Source: Treponema sp. UBA1233 (GTDB lineage: Bacteria; Spirochaetota; Spirochaetia; Treponematales; Treponemataceae). Taken from it: a DNA stretch of 6,073 bases. The stretch spans positions 1 to 6,073 of the forward strand of contig DBWR01000057.1 in NCBI GenBank assembly GCA_002309305.1. The letters run 5' to 3'. The notes beneath the pieces were generated by a model, which made no database searches, was not told the DNA's origin, and saw nothing but the letters and a program-made list of their open reading frames with translations. Below, piece after piece: positions 1 to 5,648 of this stretch (positions are counted from its first letter, which is position 1; each line of letters starts with the position of its first letter). The position numbers and the translations under genes were made by a program.

Positions 1-116
1 TCGTCGGTCTTGCCGGTTTCTTCGTCTGTTTTGGCAGCCTGACTGTCGGTCTTGCCAGTCTTATCGTCGGTCTTACCGGTCTTATCATCGGTCTTGCCGG
101 TCTCTTCGTCTATTTT
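1..116 (-). repeat. 21-bp in-frame tandem repeat (KTDDKTG heptads)
   Basis: Consecutive 21-bp units at 96-116, 75-95, 54-74, 33-53 and 12-32, plus the start of another, encode (K)IDEETG, KTDDKTG, KTDDKTG, KTDSQAA, KTDEETG and KTD. The two central copies encode identical peptides and differ at few bases; the flanking copies are more diverged. The unit length is a multiple of three, so gain or loss of copies keeps the frame. Confidence 0.85.
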
Positions 117-326
117 TCCGTCGTCCTTTTTGTCAGAAGAACTCGGAACTTTTACTGTAGATTTTTCACTGGATTTTGTCTTATCCACCTTTCCCAGCGG
201 AACAACAGTGTTTTCTTCCTGCAAAGAAGAAACTGCCGCACGAGCCGCCTGGTCTGTTGTTTCACATCCAGCGAGCACCAAAGCCAAAGCAGCCAATAGT
301 GCCACAAAATGTCTGTGCTTAATCAT
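1..326 (-). CDS. Repeat-containing lipoprotein, partial (3' end outside window)
   Basis: This reading frame starts at the ATG at 326-324 and runs open to the window edge (108 codons plus 2 nt). The N-terminus is a classic lipoprotein signal: basic start (MIKHRH), a hydrophobic Leu/Ala stretch at residues 7-19, and a lipobox L-A-G-C with the acylated Cys at residue 21. Export by Sec and lipid anchoring to a membrane are therefore expected. After the Cys comes a low-complexity linker rich in Lys, Ser, Asp and Thr. From about residue 72 to the edge there are heptapeptide repeats of the type K-T-D-D/E-K/E-T-G. A GGAGG Shine-Dalgarno lies 4 nt upstream of the ATG, which fixes the start. No catalytic domain is visible in this part; the repeats look like a flexible spacer, and any functional domain would lie outside the window. 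The sense-strand frame over the same stretch is a shadow. Confidence 0.85.
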   Translation of the reverse strand, partial: MIKHRHFVALLAALALVLAGCETTDQAARAAVSSLQEENTVVPLGKVDKTKSSEKSTVKVPSSSDKKDDGKIDEETGKTDDKTGKTDDKTGKTDSQAAKTDEETGKTD

Positions 327-330
327 TTTT

Positions 331-335
331 CCTCC
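331..335 (-). promoter_or_regulatory. Ribosome binding site for the partial lipoprotein
   Basis: GGAGG on the minus strand, 4 nt before the ATG at 326. It decides the start and supports the frame as a real gene. Confidence 0.8.
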
Positions 336-361
336 AATTTCGTTTGGTCGAAATTATTTCT

Positions 362-390
362 TTTATAACTTGTCTACGCATACCCGACAA
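362..390 (-). promoter_or_regulatory. Candidate sigma-70 promoter for the partial lipoprotein
   Basis: On the minus strand, TTGTCG (390-385, 4/6 to TTGACA) is followed by a 17-nt spacer and TATAAA (367-362, 5/6 to TATAAT). It would give a short leader of about 30 nt containing the GGAGG. A weaker alternative, TTGCAG-17-TATTCT, lies farther upstream near 420-447. No Rho-independent terminator is visible between the ABC-F stop at 512 and this promoter, so some read-through from upstream is also possible. Confidence 0.5.
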
Positions 391-511
391 CTTATGCCGG
401 ACATACAGTAATCTCATTAATATAGAATACTACACATTCTTGTTTACTGCAAGGATTTAATTCATTTTTTTGGTGAATTTTTTAGCGAATTTCTTTTGCC
501 CTAAAGAGGCC

Positions 512-2449
512 TCAGCCCAAAGATTCTGACAGTTCTTCCCATTTGGCGGTGAGTTTTTCTATCTCGGACTCCGTTTTTTCAAGTTCCTGCTGAACAGCCC
601 TGGCTTTTTCTCCGTTTGAGTATACTTCCGGAAGGGACATTTGGGCATGGAGTTCCTTTTGCTTTTCCTCCAGAGCCCCTATTTCCTTTTCCATGCGTTC
701 AACTTCACGCTCAATCTTACGTCGGTCAGAAGCGGCTTTCTTCTGTTCTTCCCATGATTTCTTAGATTCAGACTGAACTTCTTCCTGAACCACAGTCTTT
801 TTGCTGCCTTCCTCTCCACTGCCATAGCTTACGACACCGTCAGCCTCGTCCTGAAGCCTCTGCATGTAATAGCGGTAGTCCCCGGGGAAATTCCTGTACG
901 TACCCGGATGAAGCTCCAGAACCCTTGTGGCAAGATCTTCTATAAAACCGCGGTCATGGCTTACAAAAATTACAGTTCCGCCAAAATCCTTAAGGGCATC
1001 TAGCAAAACGTCCTTTGAATGCATGTCCAGATGGTTGGTAGGTTCGTCAAGCACAAGAAGGTTTACAGGCCTCAAAAGAAGCTCAAGAAGCGCAATACGG
1101 CTCTTTTCCCCACCGGAAAGCACGTCTATGCTCTTAAAAACGTCATCACCGCGGAACAAAAACGCCCCCAGCATGTCCCGTGCCTTTGGAATAAGCTCCA
1201 GAGGGCATTTTGACTCGAGACGGTCCAGAATCGACTCGCTGCCGGTAATCCTTTCCGCAGAATCCTGGGAGAAGTATCCCACGCTGACACCCGCACCAAG
1301 CTTTACGTTTCCGGAAAAATCCTTGTCCTGTCCCGCAATAATCCTGAGCAAAGTTGACTTACCCGCACCGTTACGCCCCGCAACAACCAGACGCTCGCCC
1401 TTTTCAAGCACAAAATCCAGATTTTTAACCACCGGAGGGTTCTGTCCGTACTGCTTGCATATGTTTTCCAGAGTAAGTACCAGCTGCCCCGAATGAGGTG
1501 CCTCGGGAAAGGTAAAATGAATCTTCTTGAGGCTTTCGGGAATCTCTATCCTTACCATTTTGTCAAGCTGCTTTTGTCTGTCCTGAGCCTGGGCCGCCTT
1601 TGTAGCCTTGTATCCGAACCGACGGATGAATTCCTCAAGATGATGAATCTCCTCCTGCTGCTGCTCATACGCCGCGATAAGAGATTCAAGCTCAACCTTG
1701 CGCACTTCCTCGTAATGGGTAAAATTGCCCGGATAACGCTTTAGGTCGCCGTTAAAAAGCTCGTAGACCTCGTTTATCGTATGGTCAAGGAAATAACGGT
1801 CATGGCTTACAAGCAGAAAACCGCCCTTAAAGTCACACAGGAACTGTTCAAGCCAGTTGCGTGCCTCTATGTCAAGATAATTCGTAGGTTCGTCAAGAAG
1901 AAGGATGTCCGGACCGCACATCAGGGATTTTGCCAGTGCAATGCGCATCTGCCATCCGCCCGAAAACTCGTCAGTCTGCTTTGAAAAGTCATCACGTGAA
2001 AAACCAAGTCCCAGGAGAACCTGCTCACAAGTGCCTTCCCTCCTGTACCAGCCGGAATTTTCAAGCCTGGAAAGCAGTTCTTCCTGTTCCTCCGCCAGCC
2101 TCTGACTCTGTTCTGGGTGTTCCTGCATCTGGGTGCCAAGGGAATCAATCTGTTTCTGAATTTCATAGCCCCATGCAAAAGCCTTGTCCGCCTCTTCCCT
2201 TAAGGTGCATCCGTGGTGAACAAGACCGCTCTGTGGAAGGTATGCGATCCTCGTCCCCTTTTGAACAATTCGCTCACCGGAATCCACATCCTGAATGCCG
2301 GCCATGATTTTGATGAGGGTTGATTTACCCGCTCCGTTGGCCCCAGTCAATGCAGCCTTTGAGCCGCTCTGGAGGTAAACCGTGACGTCCTTTAATATGT
2401 CGCGTTCCCCGAATGCCAGGGAAACCTTGGAAAATTGAACGAAAGCCAT
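512..2449 (-). CDS. ABC-F family protein with two ATPase domains
   Basis: A soluble duplicated ATPase of 645 residues without membrane segments. Domain 1 has Walker A GANGAGKST (36-44), signature FSGGW (162-166), Walker B ILLLDE (182-187) and H-loop SHDR near 215. A charged helical linker (about 247-300, with RRFGYKATKAAQAQ) follows; this is the ABC-F interdomain linker that in studied members reaches the ribosomal P-site tRNA. Domain 2 has Walker A GRNGAGKST (358-366), LSGGE (444-448), VLDE (466-469) and SHDR near 497. The last 80 or so residues are a charged coiled coil resembling the Uup-type C-terminal domain. ABC-F proteins act in translation, and some confer resistance to ribosome-targeting antibiotics; nothing here separates housekeeping from resistance. 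I chose the ATG at 2449 because family N-termini begin right at this beta strand (MAFVQFSKVSLAFGE). A GTG at 2479 would add 10 residues unlike the family and overlap the upstream gene. The chosen ATG follows the upstream stop by one base, suggesting translational coupling; no good Shine-Dalgarno is seen. Confidence 0.93.
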   Translation of the reverse strand: MAFVQFSKVSLAFGERDILKDVTVYLQSGSKAALTGANGAGKSTLIKIMAGIQDVDSGERIVQKGTRIAYLPQSGLVHHGCTLREEADKAFAWGYEIQKQIDSLGTQMQEHPEQSQRLAEEQEELLSRLENSGWYRREGTCEQVLLGLGFSRDDFSKQTDEFSGGWQMRIALAKSLMCGPDILLLDEPTNYLDIEARNWLEQFLCDFKGGFLLVSHDRYFLDHTINEVYELFNGDLKRYPGNFTHYEEVRKVELESLIAAYEQQQEEIHHLEEFIRRFGYKATKAAQAQDRQKQLDKMVRIEIPESLKKIHFTFPEAPHSGQLVLTLENICKQYGQNPPVVKNLDFVLEKGERLVVAGRNGAGKSTLLRIIAGQDKDFSGNVKLGAGVSVGYFSQDSAERITGSESILDRLESKCPLELIPKARDMLGAFLFRGDDVFKSIDVLSGGEKSRIALLELLLRPVNLLVLDEPTNHLDMHSKDVLLDALKDFGGTVIFVSHDRGFIEDLATRVLELHPGTYRNFPGDYRYYMQRLQDEADGVVSYGSGEEGSKKTVVQEEVQSESKKSWEEQKKAASDRRKIEREVERMEKEIGALEEKQKELHAQMSLPEVYSNGEKARAVQQELEKTESEIEKLTAKWEELSESLG

Positions 2450-2450
2450 A

Positions 2451-3788
2451 TCAGTTGTGGAAGAAGAGGACAACATCACCTGAAGTCGTGATTATGTCCA
2501 CATCATCCAGCTTTGTCATTGTATTTGGACGCAGGACCACACGGCATGTGCTGAGCCTTATTCCGTTAGATTCTTTCCTATAGAAGAATGAAACTTCCTC
2601 AGATGAACCGTTGAACACAAATGTCAAAAGGCCGTCCCATTCCTCTGCCTGGGTTTTTGAAAGGAAGTATTTTACGCTTACAGTACCGGAAGTTCCCGCC
2701 GCAGGACTTATTACAGTCGGAACAAGCTCATCATAGCCAGTCCATGCAAAATTTCCACCGCCAGTAAACGAAAGGGTTCCGTAGTTTGTACTTGAGAATG
2801 TCGGTCCGAATTTGGAAAGTGAAGTATAAACCGCATCACGCCTGTCATTTTCATTGGCAATGATTTCGTCAACATCATCTTCTATGGTAACAAAGGTATT
2901 GCTTATCGGCCTTCCGTCATCATCCACATAACGTACGACAATAGTGTTTTCGTTTCGGACGGTCATCGTAATCTGGGTATCGTTGAATTTATAAACGCGG
3001 TTCTGTGACTTTGTAACGCCGCCATACGGAGCCTCAACTTCCAGAGTAGGAATCTTGATGGAAATAGTACCGGTTTCAGCACCAGTGTCAAATCCATAAG
3101 AAGGATCCATGTATTCAAGACGGATCTGCTCGTTCTTTATCATGTTGGCATAGTAGTCTGGATACCACTTAGCAGAAAGCACATTTTCCAAAATGTCATC
3201 AGATTTGGATGCAACGCCAATTACAGACTCAATGTTATATGTTCCGTCGGGAGCCATGCTGAACAGATGAAGGTTCAGGCTGAAGCACCATCCAGTCACT
3301 CCGCTAGAAGTAAGCACGCTCATCCAGTCACCCTCAAGAGCCTTGCCGCCGCTTGTAGGAGCCTCACCCTCACCCTTGTACAGTACCTTTATGATTTCGT
3401 TCTTGCGCAGACGGTAAACCTGTTTTGCACCGTTTTTGGGTTCAGCACGTATGGGAAGACCGTCCATAAGACAACAGGCATACATTCCGCTGTATTCATT
3501 ATACAGTGCCGCAAGTTTCTTTGCCTTGGAGTTTGACGCAGGATCAGAAAGTTTCCACAGGGGGACTTCAAGTTCTTCCCCCGTAACAGGATCGGCTATG
3601 ACATATTCCTTTGCGATATTTGACTTTAAGTAAACGTCTACAATTGTACCGTCAGATATTTCCCTCTCCGGGATGGTCCACAAAACAACACTCCGCCCAA
3701 TAATCTTTGAACAGGCAGAAAGAGAAAAAATAAAACCAAATGCCAAAACGGCCTTTAAAATTCTAACAAAACACTTCATGCGCCCCAT
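2451..3788 (-). CDS. SH3-like domain lipoprotein
   Basis: A 445-residue exported protein. The N-terminus has basic residues, a hydrophobic core (about 10-22) and lipobox L-S-A-C with Cys26, so it should be lipidated. Residues about 100-171 look like a bacterial SH3 domain: GLPIRAEP, then YRLRKNEIIKVLYKG, GDWMSVLTSSGVTGW. Such domains often bind peptidoglycan or peptides. The rest (about 175-445) is rich in beta-strand-type sequence (for example VRYVDDDGRPI and a Gly/Ser/Thr-rich stretch near 340-370) and matches no family I recognise; it has no further membrane segment. The start is uncertain: ATG at 3788 and ATG at 3779 (residue 4, giving MKCFVRIL) both make a good signal peptide and neither has a strong Shine-Dalgarno. 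The 3' end is one base from the ABC-F start codon, so the two genes should be one transcript. A surface or periplasmic role is likely; the exact function is unknown. Confidence 0.85.
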   Translation of the reverse strand: MGRMKCFVRILKAVLAFGFIFSLSACSKIIGRSVVLWTIPEREISDGTIVDVYLKSNIAKEYVIADPVTGEELEVPLWKLSDPASNSKAKKLAALYNEYSGMYACCLMDGLPIRAEPKNGAKQVYRLRKNEIIKVLYKGEGEAPTSGGKALEGDWMSVLTSSGVTGWCFSLNLHLFSMAPDGTYNIESVIGVASKSDDILENVLSAKWYPDYYANMIKNEQIRLEYMDPSYGFDTGAETGTISIKIPTLEVEAPYGGVTKSQNRVYKFNDTQITMTVRNENTIVVRYVDDDGRPISNTFVTIEDDVDEIIANENDRRDAVYTSLSKFGPTFSSTNYGTLSFTGGGNFAWTGYDELVPTVISPAAGTSGTVSVKYFLSKTQAEEWDGLLTFVFNGSSEEVSFFYRKESNGIRLSTCRVVLRPNTMTKLDDVDIITTSGDVVLFFHN

Positions 3789-3814
3789 TTTACCGAATTT
3801 GCAGAAAAATATCT

Positions 3815-3843
3815 ATAGTATTTGAGGGGGAGGCCCCCGACAA
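3815..3843 (-). promoter_or_regulatory. Candidate promoter for the lipoprotein/ABC-F pair with a GC dyad in the spacer
   Basis: On the minus strand TTGTCG (3843-3838) and TACTAT (3820-3815) are 17 nt apart, each 4/6 to consensus. The spacer contains a perfect GC-only inverted repeat of five G and five C around a 3-nt centre (3826-3838). The predicted transcript would start about 20 nt ahead of the first ATG. Support is by motif and spacing only. Confidence 0.35.
3826..3838. repeat. GC-only inverted repeat (5-bp arms, 3-nt loop)
   Basis: GGGGG-AGG-CCCCC on the plus strand, in otherwise very AT-rich intergenic DNA. Neither strand has a run of T after it, so it does not look like a Rho-independent terminator for the Rpn gene upstream on the minus strand. 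Confidence 0.75.
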
Positions 3844-3853
3844 GATTTATTAA

Positions 3854-3923
3854 TTCATAATTCTTAATTCATAATTCTTAATTCATAATTCTTAATTCAT
3901 AATTCTTAATTATGCATTCTTAA
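3854..3923. repeat. 14-bp direct repeat array running into the Rpn gene 3' end
   Basis: Four perfect head-to-tail copies of TTCATAATTCTTAA lie at 3854-3867, 3868-3881, 3882-3895 and 3896-3909. A fifth, degenerate copy at 3910-3923 has four differences, all at positions 3-6 of the unit. The stop codon of the Rpn gene (3906-3908) lies inside copy 4, and its last codons (RMHN) lie in copies 4 and 5. There are no spacers, so it is not a CRISPR array. Confidence 0.9.
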
Positions 3924-4829
3924 TTGCTCCGCCATTTCCTTTACTTTTTCCAATGGTAGGCCAATACAGCGTGAAACAGTTTCCATAGGTATTCCTTCCC
4001 GCAAAAGGTTTTCGGCGGCTTCCATGGCTTTTTTGGAGGCACCTTCGGCAAGCCCCTTGGCCATGCCATCCTCGATTCCTTCCAGGTAACCGTCTTCGCG
4101 GACATTCTGTTTGAAAACTTCTTCATTGAACTCTGTCAAAATCATCTCTATCACCTCTGACCGCTGCCGCTCGAAAAAACCTTCCAGGAGATTTTCCTTT
4201 ATCGCCATACTGACGGCATCATTTACCGCATCCCTGTATTCAATTCCGGCCTTTGTATTCTCCCGAACTTTCGCCACAAATCTACTGTAATCATACAACG
4301 GTTTACATTTTTTTTGAAGGGGTTCATTGTGGTTTGAGTTAATATTCTTAACATAGGCAGACCACTCATAGGCTCCGCTTTCATCCGGATGAATGAATGA
4401 TTCTGAAAGCTTCATTGTAAACTCATCGGGCATAATGCCCGGCCCGTTGTATAAAACTATGAACTTGGGCGTGGGAATGTCTATCTTCCCGCATCTGTTC
4501 GGATCCTTTTTGTTCGCATTAAGATAGCCGTTATAAAGCTGGGCGAAATAGAGGAATCCCCGTAGCGGCATGTTGGGATTGCGGCTTGACTGCTGTTCCA
4601 GCAATACCATCTGGTCATCGATCAAAAATGAAACGTCATTATGCATTGTAATGTATATGACATTCTCTATCGTGTTGACTTCCAGGGCGTCCGGGTCCGT
4701 GTAGCTTGTGTTGTTCAAAGCATTGTATAAATCCAATCGCCAGCGCTTGCTTTCCTCCGTGTCCCGTCCGAATATGGCCTTGAACAGCCTGTCCTTGTAT
4801 TCCCGTTGGGGTTTAATCGAAAAGTCCAT
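3906..4829 (-). CDS. Rpn-family PD-(D/E)XK nuclease / putative transposase
   Basis: A complete 307-residue protein of the PD-(D/E)XK family usually annotated 'Rpn family recombination-promoting nuclease/putative transposase' (PDDEXK_2 type). Visible family marks are the N-terminal EYKDRLFKAIFG motif (10-21), then NDVSFLIDDQ (64-73) and LEQQSSRNPNMPLRG (77-91). Asp65 or Asp71 with Glu78 and Gln80 are the likely metal-binding residues of the nuclease core. The C-terminal third is helical and charged, with the EGxxEG/AxxxLLxxGxPxExVxxxxGLPxEKV pattern (about 247-300) common in this group. The family acts on DNA; E. coli Rpn proteins cut DNA and promote RecA-independent recombination, and others have been linked to phage defence. 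The start at 4829 is supported by AGGAG 6-7 nt upstream. No terminal inverted repeats bounding the gene and no partner gene are seen. It stands alone, with repeats on both sides, and its 3' end is built from the 14-bp repeat. Confidence 0.88.
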   Translation of the reverse strand: MDFSIKPQREYKDRLFKAIFGRDTEESKRWRLDLYNALNNTSYTDPDALEVNTIENVIYITMHNDVSFLIDDQMVLLEQQSSRNPNMPLRGFLYFAQLYNGYLNANKKDPNRCGKIDIPTPKFIVLYNGPGIMPDEFTMKLSESFIHPDESGAYEWSAYVKNINSNHNEPLQKKCKPLYDYSRFVAKVRENTKAGIEYRDAVNDAVSMAIKENLLEGFFERQRSEVIEMILTEFNEEVFKQNVREDGYLEGIEDGMAKGLAEGASKKAMEAAENLLREGIPMETVSRCIGLPLEKVKEMAEQLRMHN

Positions 4830-4835
4830 ATGATA

Positions 4836-4840
4836 CTCCT
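4836..4840 (-). promoter_or_regulatory. Ribosome binding site for the Rpn-family gene
   Basis: AGGAG on the minus strand, 6 nt before the ATG at 4829-4827; it supports this start. A TA-rich stretch at 4873-4886 could hold a -10 element, but no -35 sits at the right distance, so no promoter is called. Confidence 0.7.
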
Positions 4841-4958
4841 TGATAGAATTGAATTAGCAGGGAAGAATCTCCCCTAATATATAAATGGTGTCGGGGTGGT
4901 GTTTTTTTGACAATTTTTGGGAGGAATTTTTGAATTTTTTTTATTGTCACGCGGATTC

Positions 4959-4977
4959 CAAATTGCTACGCAATTTG
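4959..4977. repeat. Left-arm hairpin of the palindrome
   Basis: CAAATTGC-TAC-GCAATTTG: a perfect 8-bp stem and 3-nt loop. It corresponds position by position to the hairpin at 5111-5129. Confidence 0.9.
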
Positions 4978-5110
4978 TTTAAAGGATTTATTTTGGGTTG
5001 ACTCTGCGATTTCAGGGAATTTTCTGGTGTAAGCTTGAGTAGGGGATAACGTTTTCTTATACCAGAAAGCAAGATGAGAACACCAACCAGACAAACACCC
5101 AAAATTTAAA

Positions 5111-5129
5111 GAAAAATCGTAGATTTTTC
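5111..5129. repeat. Right-arm hairpin of the palindrome
   Basis: GAAAAATC-GTA-GATTTTTC on the plus strand: a perfect 8-bp stem and 3-nt loop. Read on the minus strand, it aligns with the left hairpin with the same TAC loop. Four of eight pairs differ, and each differs on both sides so that pairing is kept. Confidence 0.9.
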
Positions 5130-5164
5130 GAATCCGTGTGACAACTTTTTTTCCAAATCACCAG

Positions 5165-5217
5165 TATGCAAGATGCTGTGCGAAGCTGCCGAGGGCCATC
5201 GAGTTCAGCATGACAGT
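5165..5217 (-). repeat. Dispersed-repeat-like hairpin beginning TGTCATGCTGAAC
   Basis: On the minus strand from about 5215 the sequence reads TGTCATGCTGAACTCG, and about 30 nt later CAGCATCTTGC. The arms ATGCTG (5173-5178) and CAGCAT (5206-5211) are inverted. From memory this is the pattern of widespread intergenic bacterial repeats of the TGTCATGCTGAAC...CAGCATCT type. It shares only the TGTCA start with the palindrome next to it, and is more GC-rich than the DNA around it. The exact ends are estimates. Confidence 0.55.
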
Positions 5218-5241
5218 TTTTTCGTTTTCACCCCTTAACTA

Positions 5242-5270
5242 TGGACTAAAACTCAAAAATCATATATAAT
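5242..5270 (+). promoter_or_regulatory. Promoter for the CBM48 gene
   Basis: TGGACT (5242-5247, 4/6 to TTGACA), a 17-nt spacer and a perfect TATAAT (5265-5270). Predicted transcription would start near 5277, giving a leader of about 47 nt that contains the strong ribosome binding site. Confidence 0.65.
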
Positions 5271-5310
5271 AGATATAGTTTATCAATTATTTGTTTTGGA
5301 GATTTATCAA

Positions 5311-5318
5311 AAAGGAGG
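5311..5318 (+). promoter_or_regulatory. Strong ribosome binding site for the CBM48 gene
   Basis: AAAGGAGG, 5 nt before the ATG at 5324. It decides the start over an upstream in-frame TTG at 5291 that would add 11 residues. Confidence 0.9.
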
Positions 5319-5323
5319 ATAAT

Positions 5324-5635
5324 ATGGCATTAAAGAAATCATATCCTAAGAAAGACCCTACAAAATGCAAGGTTACATTTACTGTTGAAGCAGAAGCCGC
5401 ACGTGATGTAAAAACCATAACTATAGCCGGAGACTTCAACAGCTGGAGCAGCACGGCAAATCCTCTTAAGCAGGGCAAGGACGGTTCATTCTCCGTTACA
5501 ATCGAACTTGAAAAAGGCAAGGAATACCAGTTCCGCTATCTGCTTGATGGAAAACGCTGGGAAAATGACTGGGCAGCAGACAAATATATTCCAGCTCCAT
5601 TCTCCCACACAGACAACTCTGTCGTTATCTGCTAA
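5324..5635 (+). CDS. Stand-alone CBM48 / isoamylase early-set domain protein
   Basis: A 103-residue protein made almost only of one beta-sandwich domain of the CBM48 (isoamylase N-terminal, AMPK glycogen-binding) type. A Lys-rich head (residues 1-14) is followed by VTFTVEAEAARDVKTITIAGDFNSW, with the diagnostic GDFNSW at 36-41, then GSFSVTIELEKGKEYQFRYLLDGKRWENDW (54-83). Trp41 and Trp79 or Trp83 are candidates for stacking against sugar rings. In glycogen branching and debranching enzymes this domain sits in front of the catalytic barrel; here no enzyme domain follows before the stop. There is no signal peptide, so it should be cytoplasmic. A role in binding glycogen or another alpha-glucan, or in recruiting another enzyme, is inferred. 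It has its own promoter, strong Shine-Dalgarno and terminator, so it is a single-gene unit and is probably well expressed. Confidence 0.9.
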   Translation: MALKKSYPKKDPTKCKVTFTVEAEAARDVKTITIAGDFNSWSSTANPLKQGKDGSFSVTIELEKGKEYQFRYLLDGKRWENDWAADKYIPAPFSHTDNSVVIC

Positions 5636-5648
5636 ACATTCTTTATAT

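Larger units (their letters stand above)
4944..5144. repeat. Concentric ~200-bp imperfect palindrome (MITE/REPIN-like)
   Basis: The outer arms at 4944-4983 and 5105-5144 are inverted copies, 31 of 40 positions identical without gaps, each starting TTGTCACNCGGATTC when read inward. Within each arm is a perfect 8-bp hairpin: 4959-4977 (loop TAC) and 5111-5129 (same loop in inverted orientation). An inner inverted repeat, 5021-5033 with 5056-5068 (12 Watson-Crick pairs plus one G-T), has the same centre near 5044. A shorter shared block ATTTTGGGT lies at 4990-4998, with its inverse at 5097-5105. Both outer ends abut runs of T (4935-4942 and 5146-5152). No protein is encoded inside. Because it sits between divergent genes, it is not a terminator for either neighbour. 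It most resembles a non-autonomous mobile repeat; a structured RNA or binding site is the alternative. Confidence 0.8.

Noticed and set aside
52..411. Plus-strand open frame with repetitive Ser/Val/Leu peptide
   Set aside because: It lies antisense to the lipoprotein repeats; its periodicity is the mirror of the KTDDKTG array, and the minus frame has a lipobox and Shine-Dalgarno.
459..483. AT-rich hairpin with T tail as a terminator
   Set aside because: The 6-bp stem has no GC core, and the T tail is on the plus strand, where no gene ends; the minus-strand ABC-F transcript would have A's there.
506..513. GAGGCCTC palindrome at the ABC-F stop as a terminator
   Set aside because: There is no loop and no T tract on the minus strand; it is probably chance.
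927..1496. Plus-strand 189-codon open frame
   Set aside because: Antisense to the conserved second ATPase domain of the ABC-F gene, without family resemblance or a ribosome binding site.
1930..2307. Plus-strand 125-codon open frame
   Set aside because: Antisense to the first ATPase domain of the ABC-F gene; a shadow frame.
3826..3838. GC dyad as the terminator of the Rpn-family gene
   Set aside because: On the minus strand it is followed by TCAAATACTAT and not by a run of T.
3854..3923. CRISPR array
   Set aside because: The 14-bp units are directly adjacent without spacers, and no cas gene is present.
5111..5152. Hairpin followed by a T run as a plus-strand terminator
   Set aside because: No plus-strand gene lies upstream; the T run is separated from the stem and is matched by a T run at the other end of the element, so it fits better as flanking DNA.
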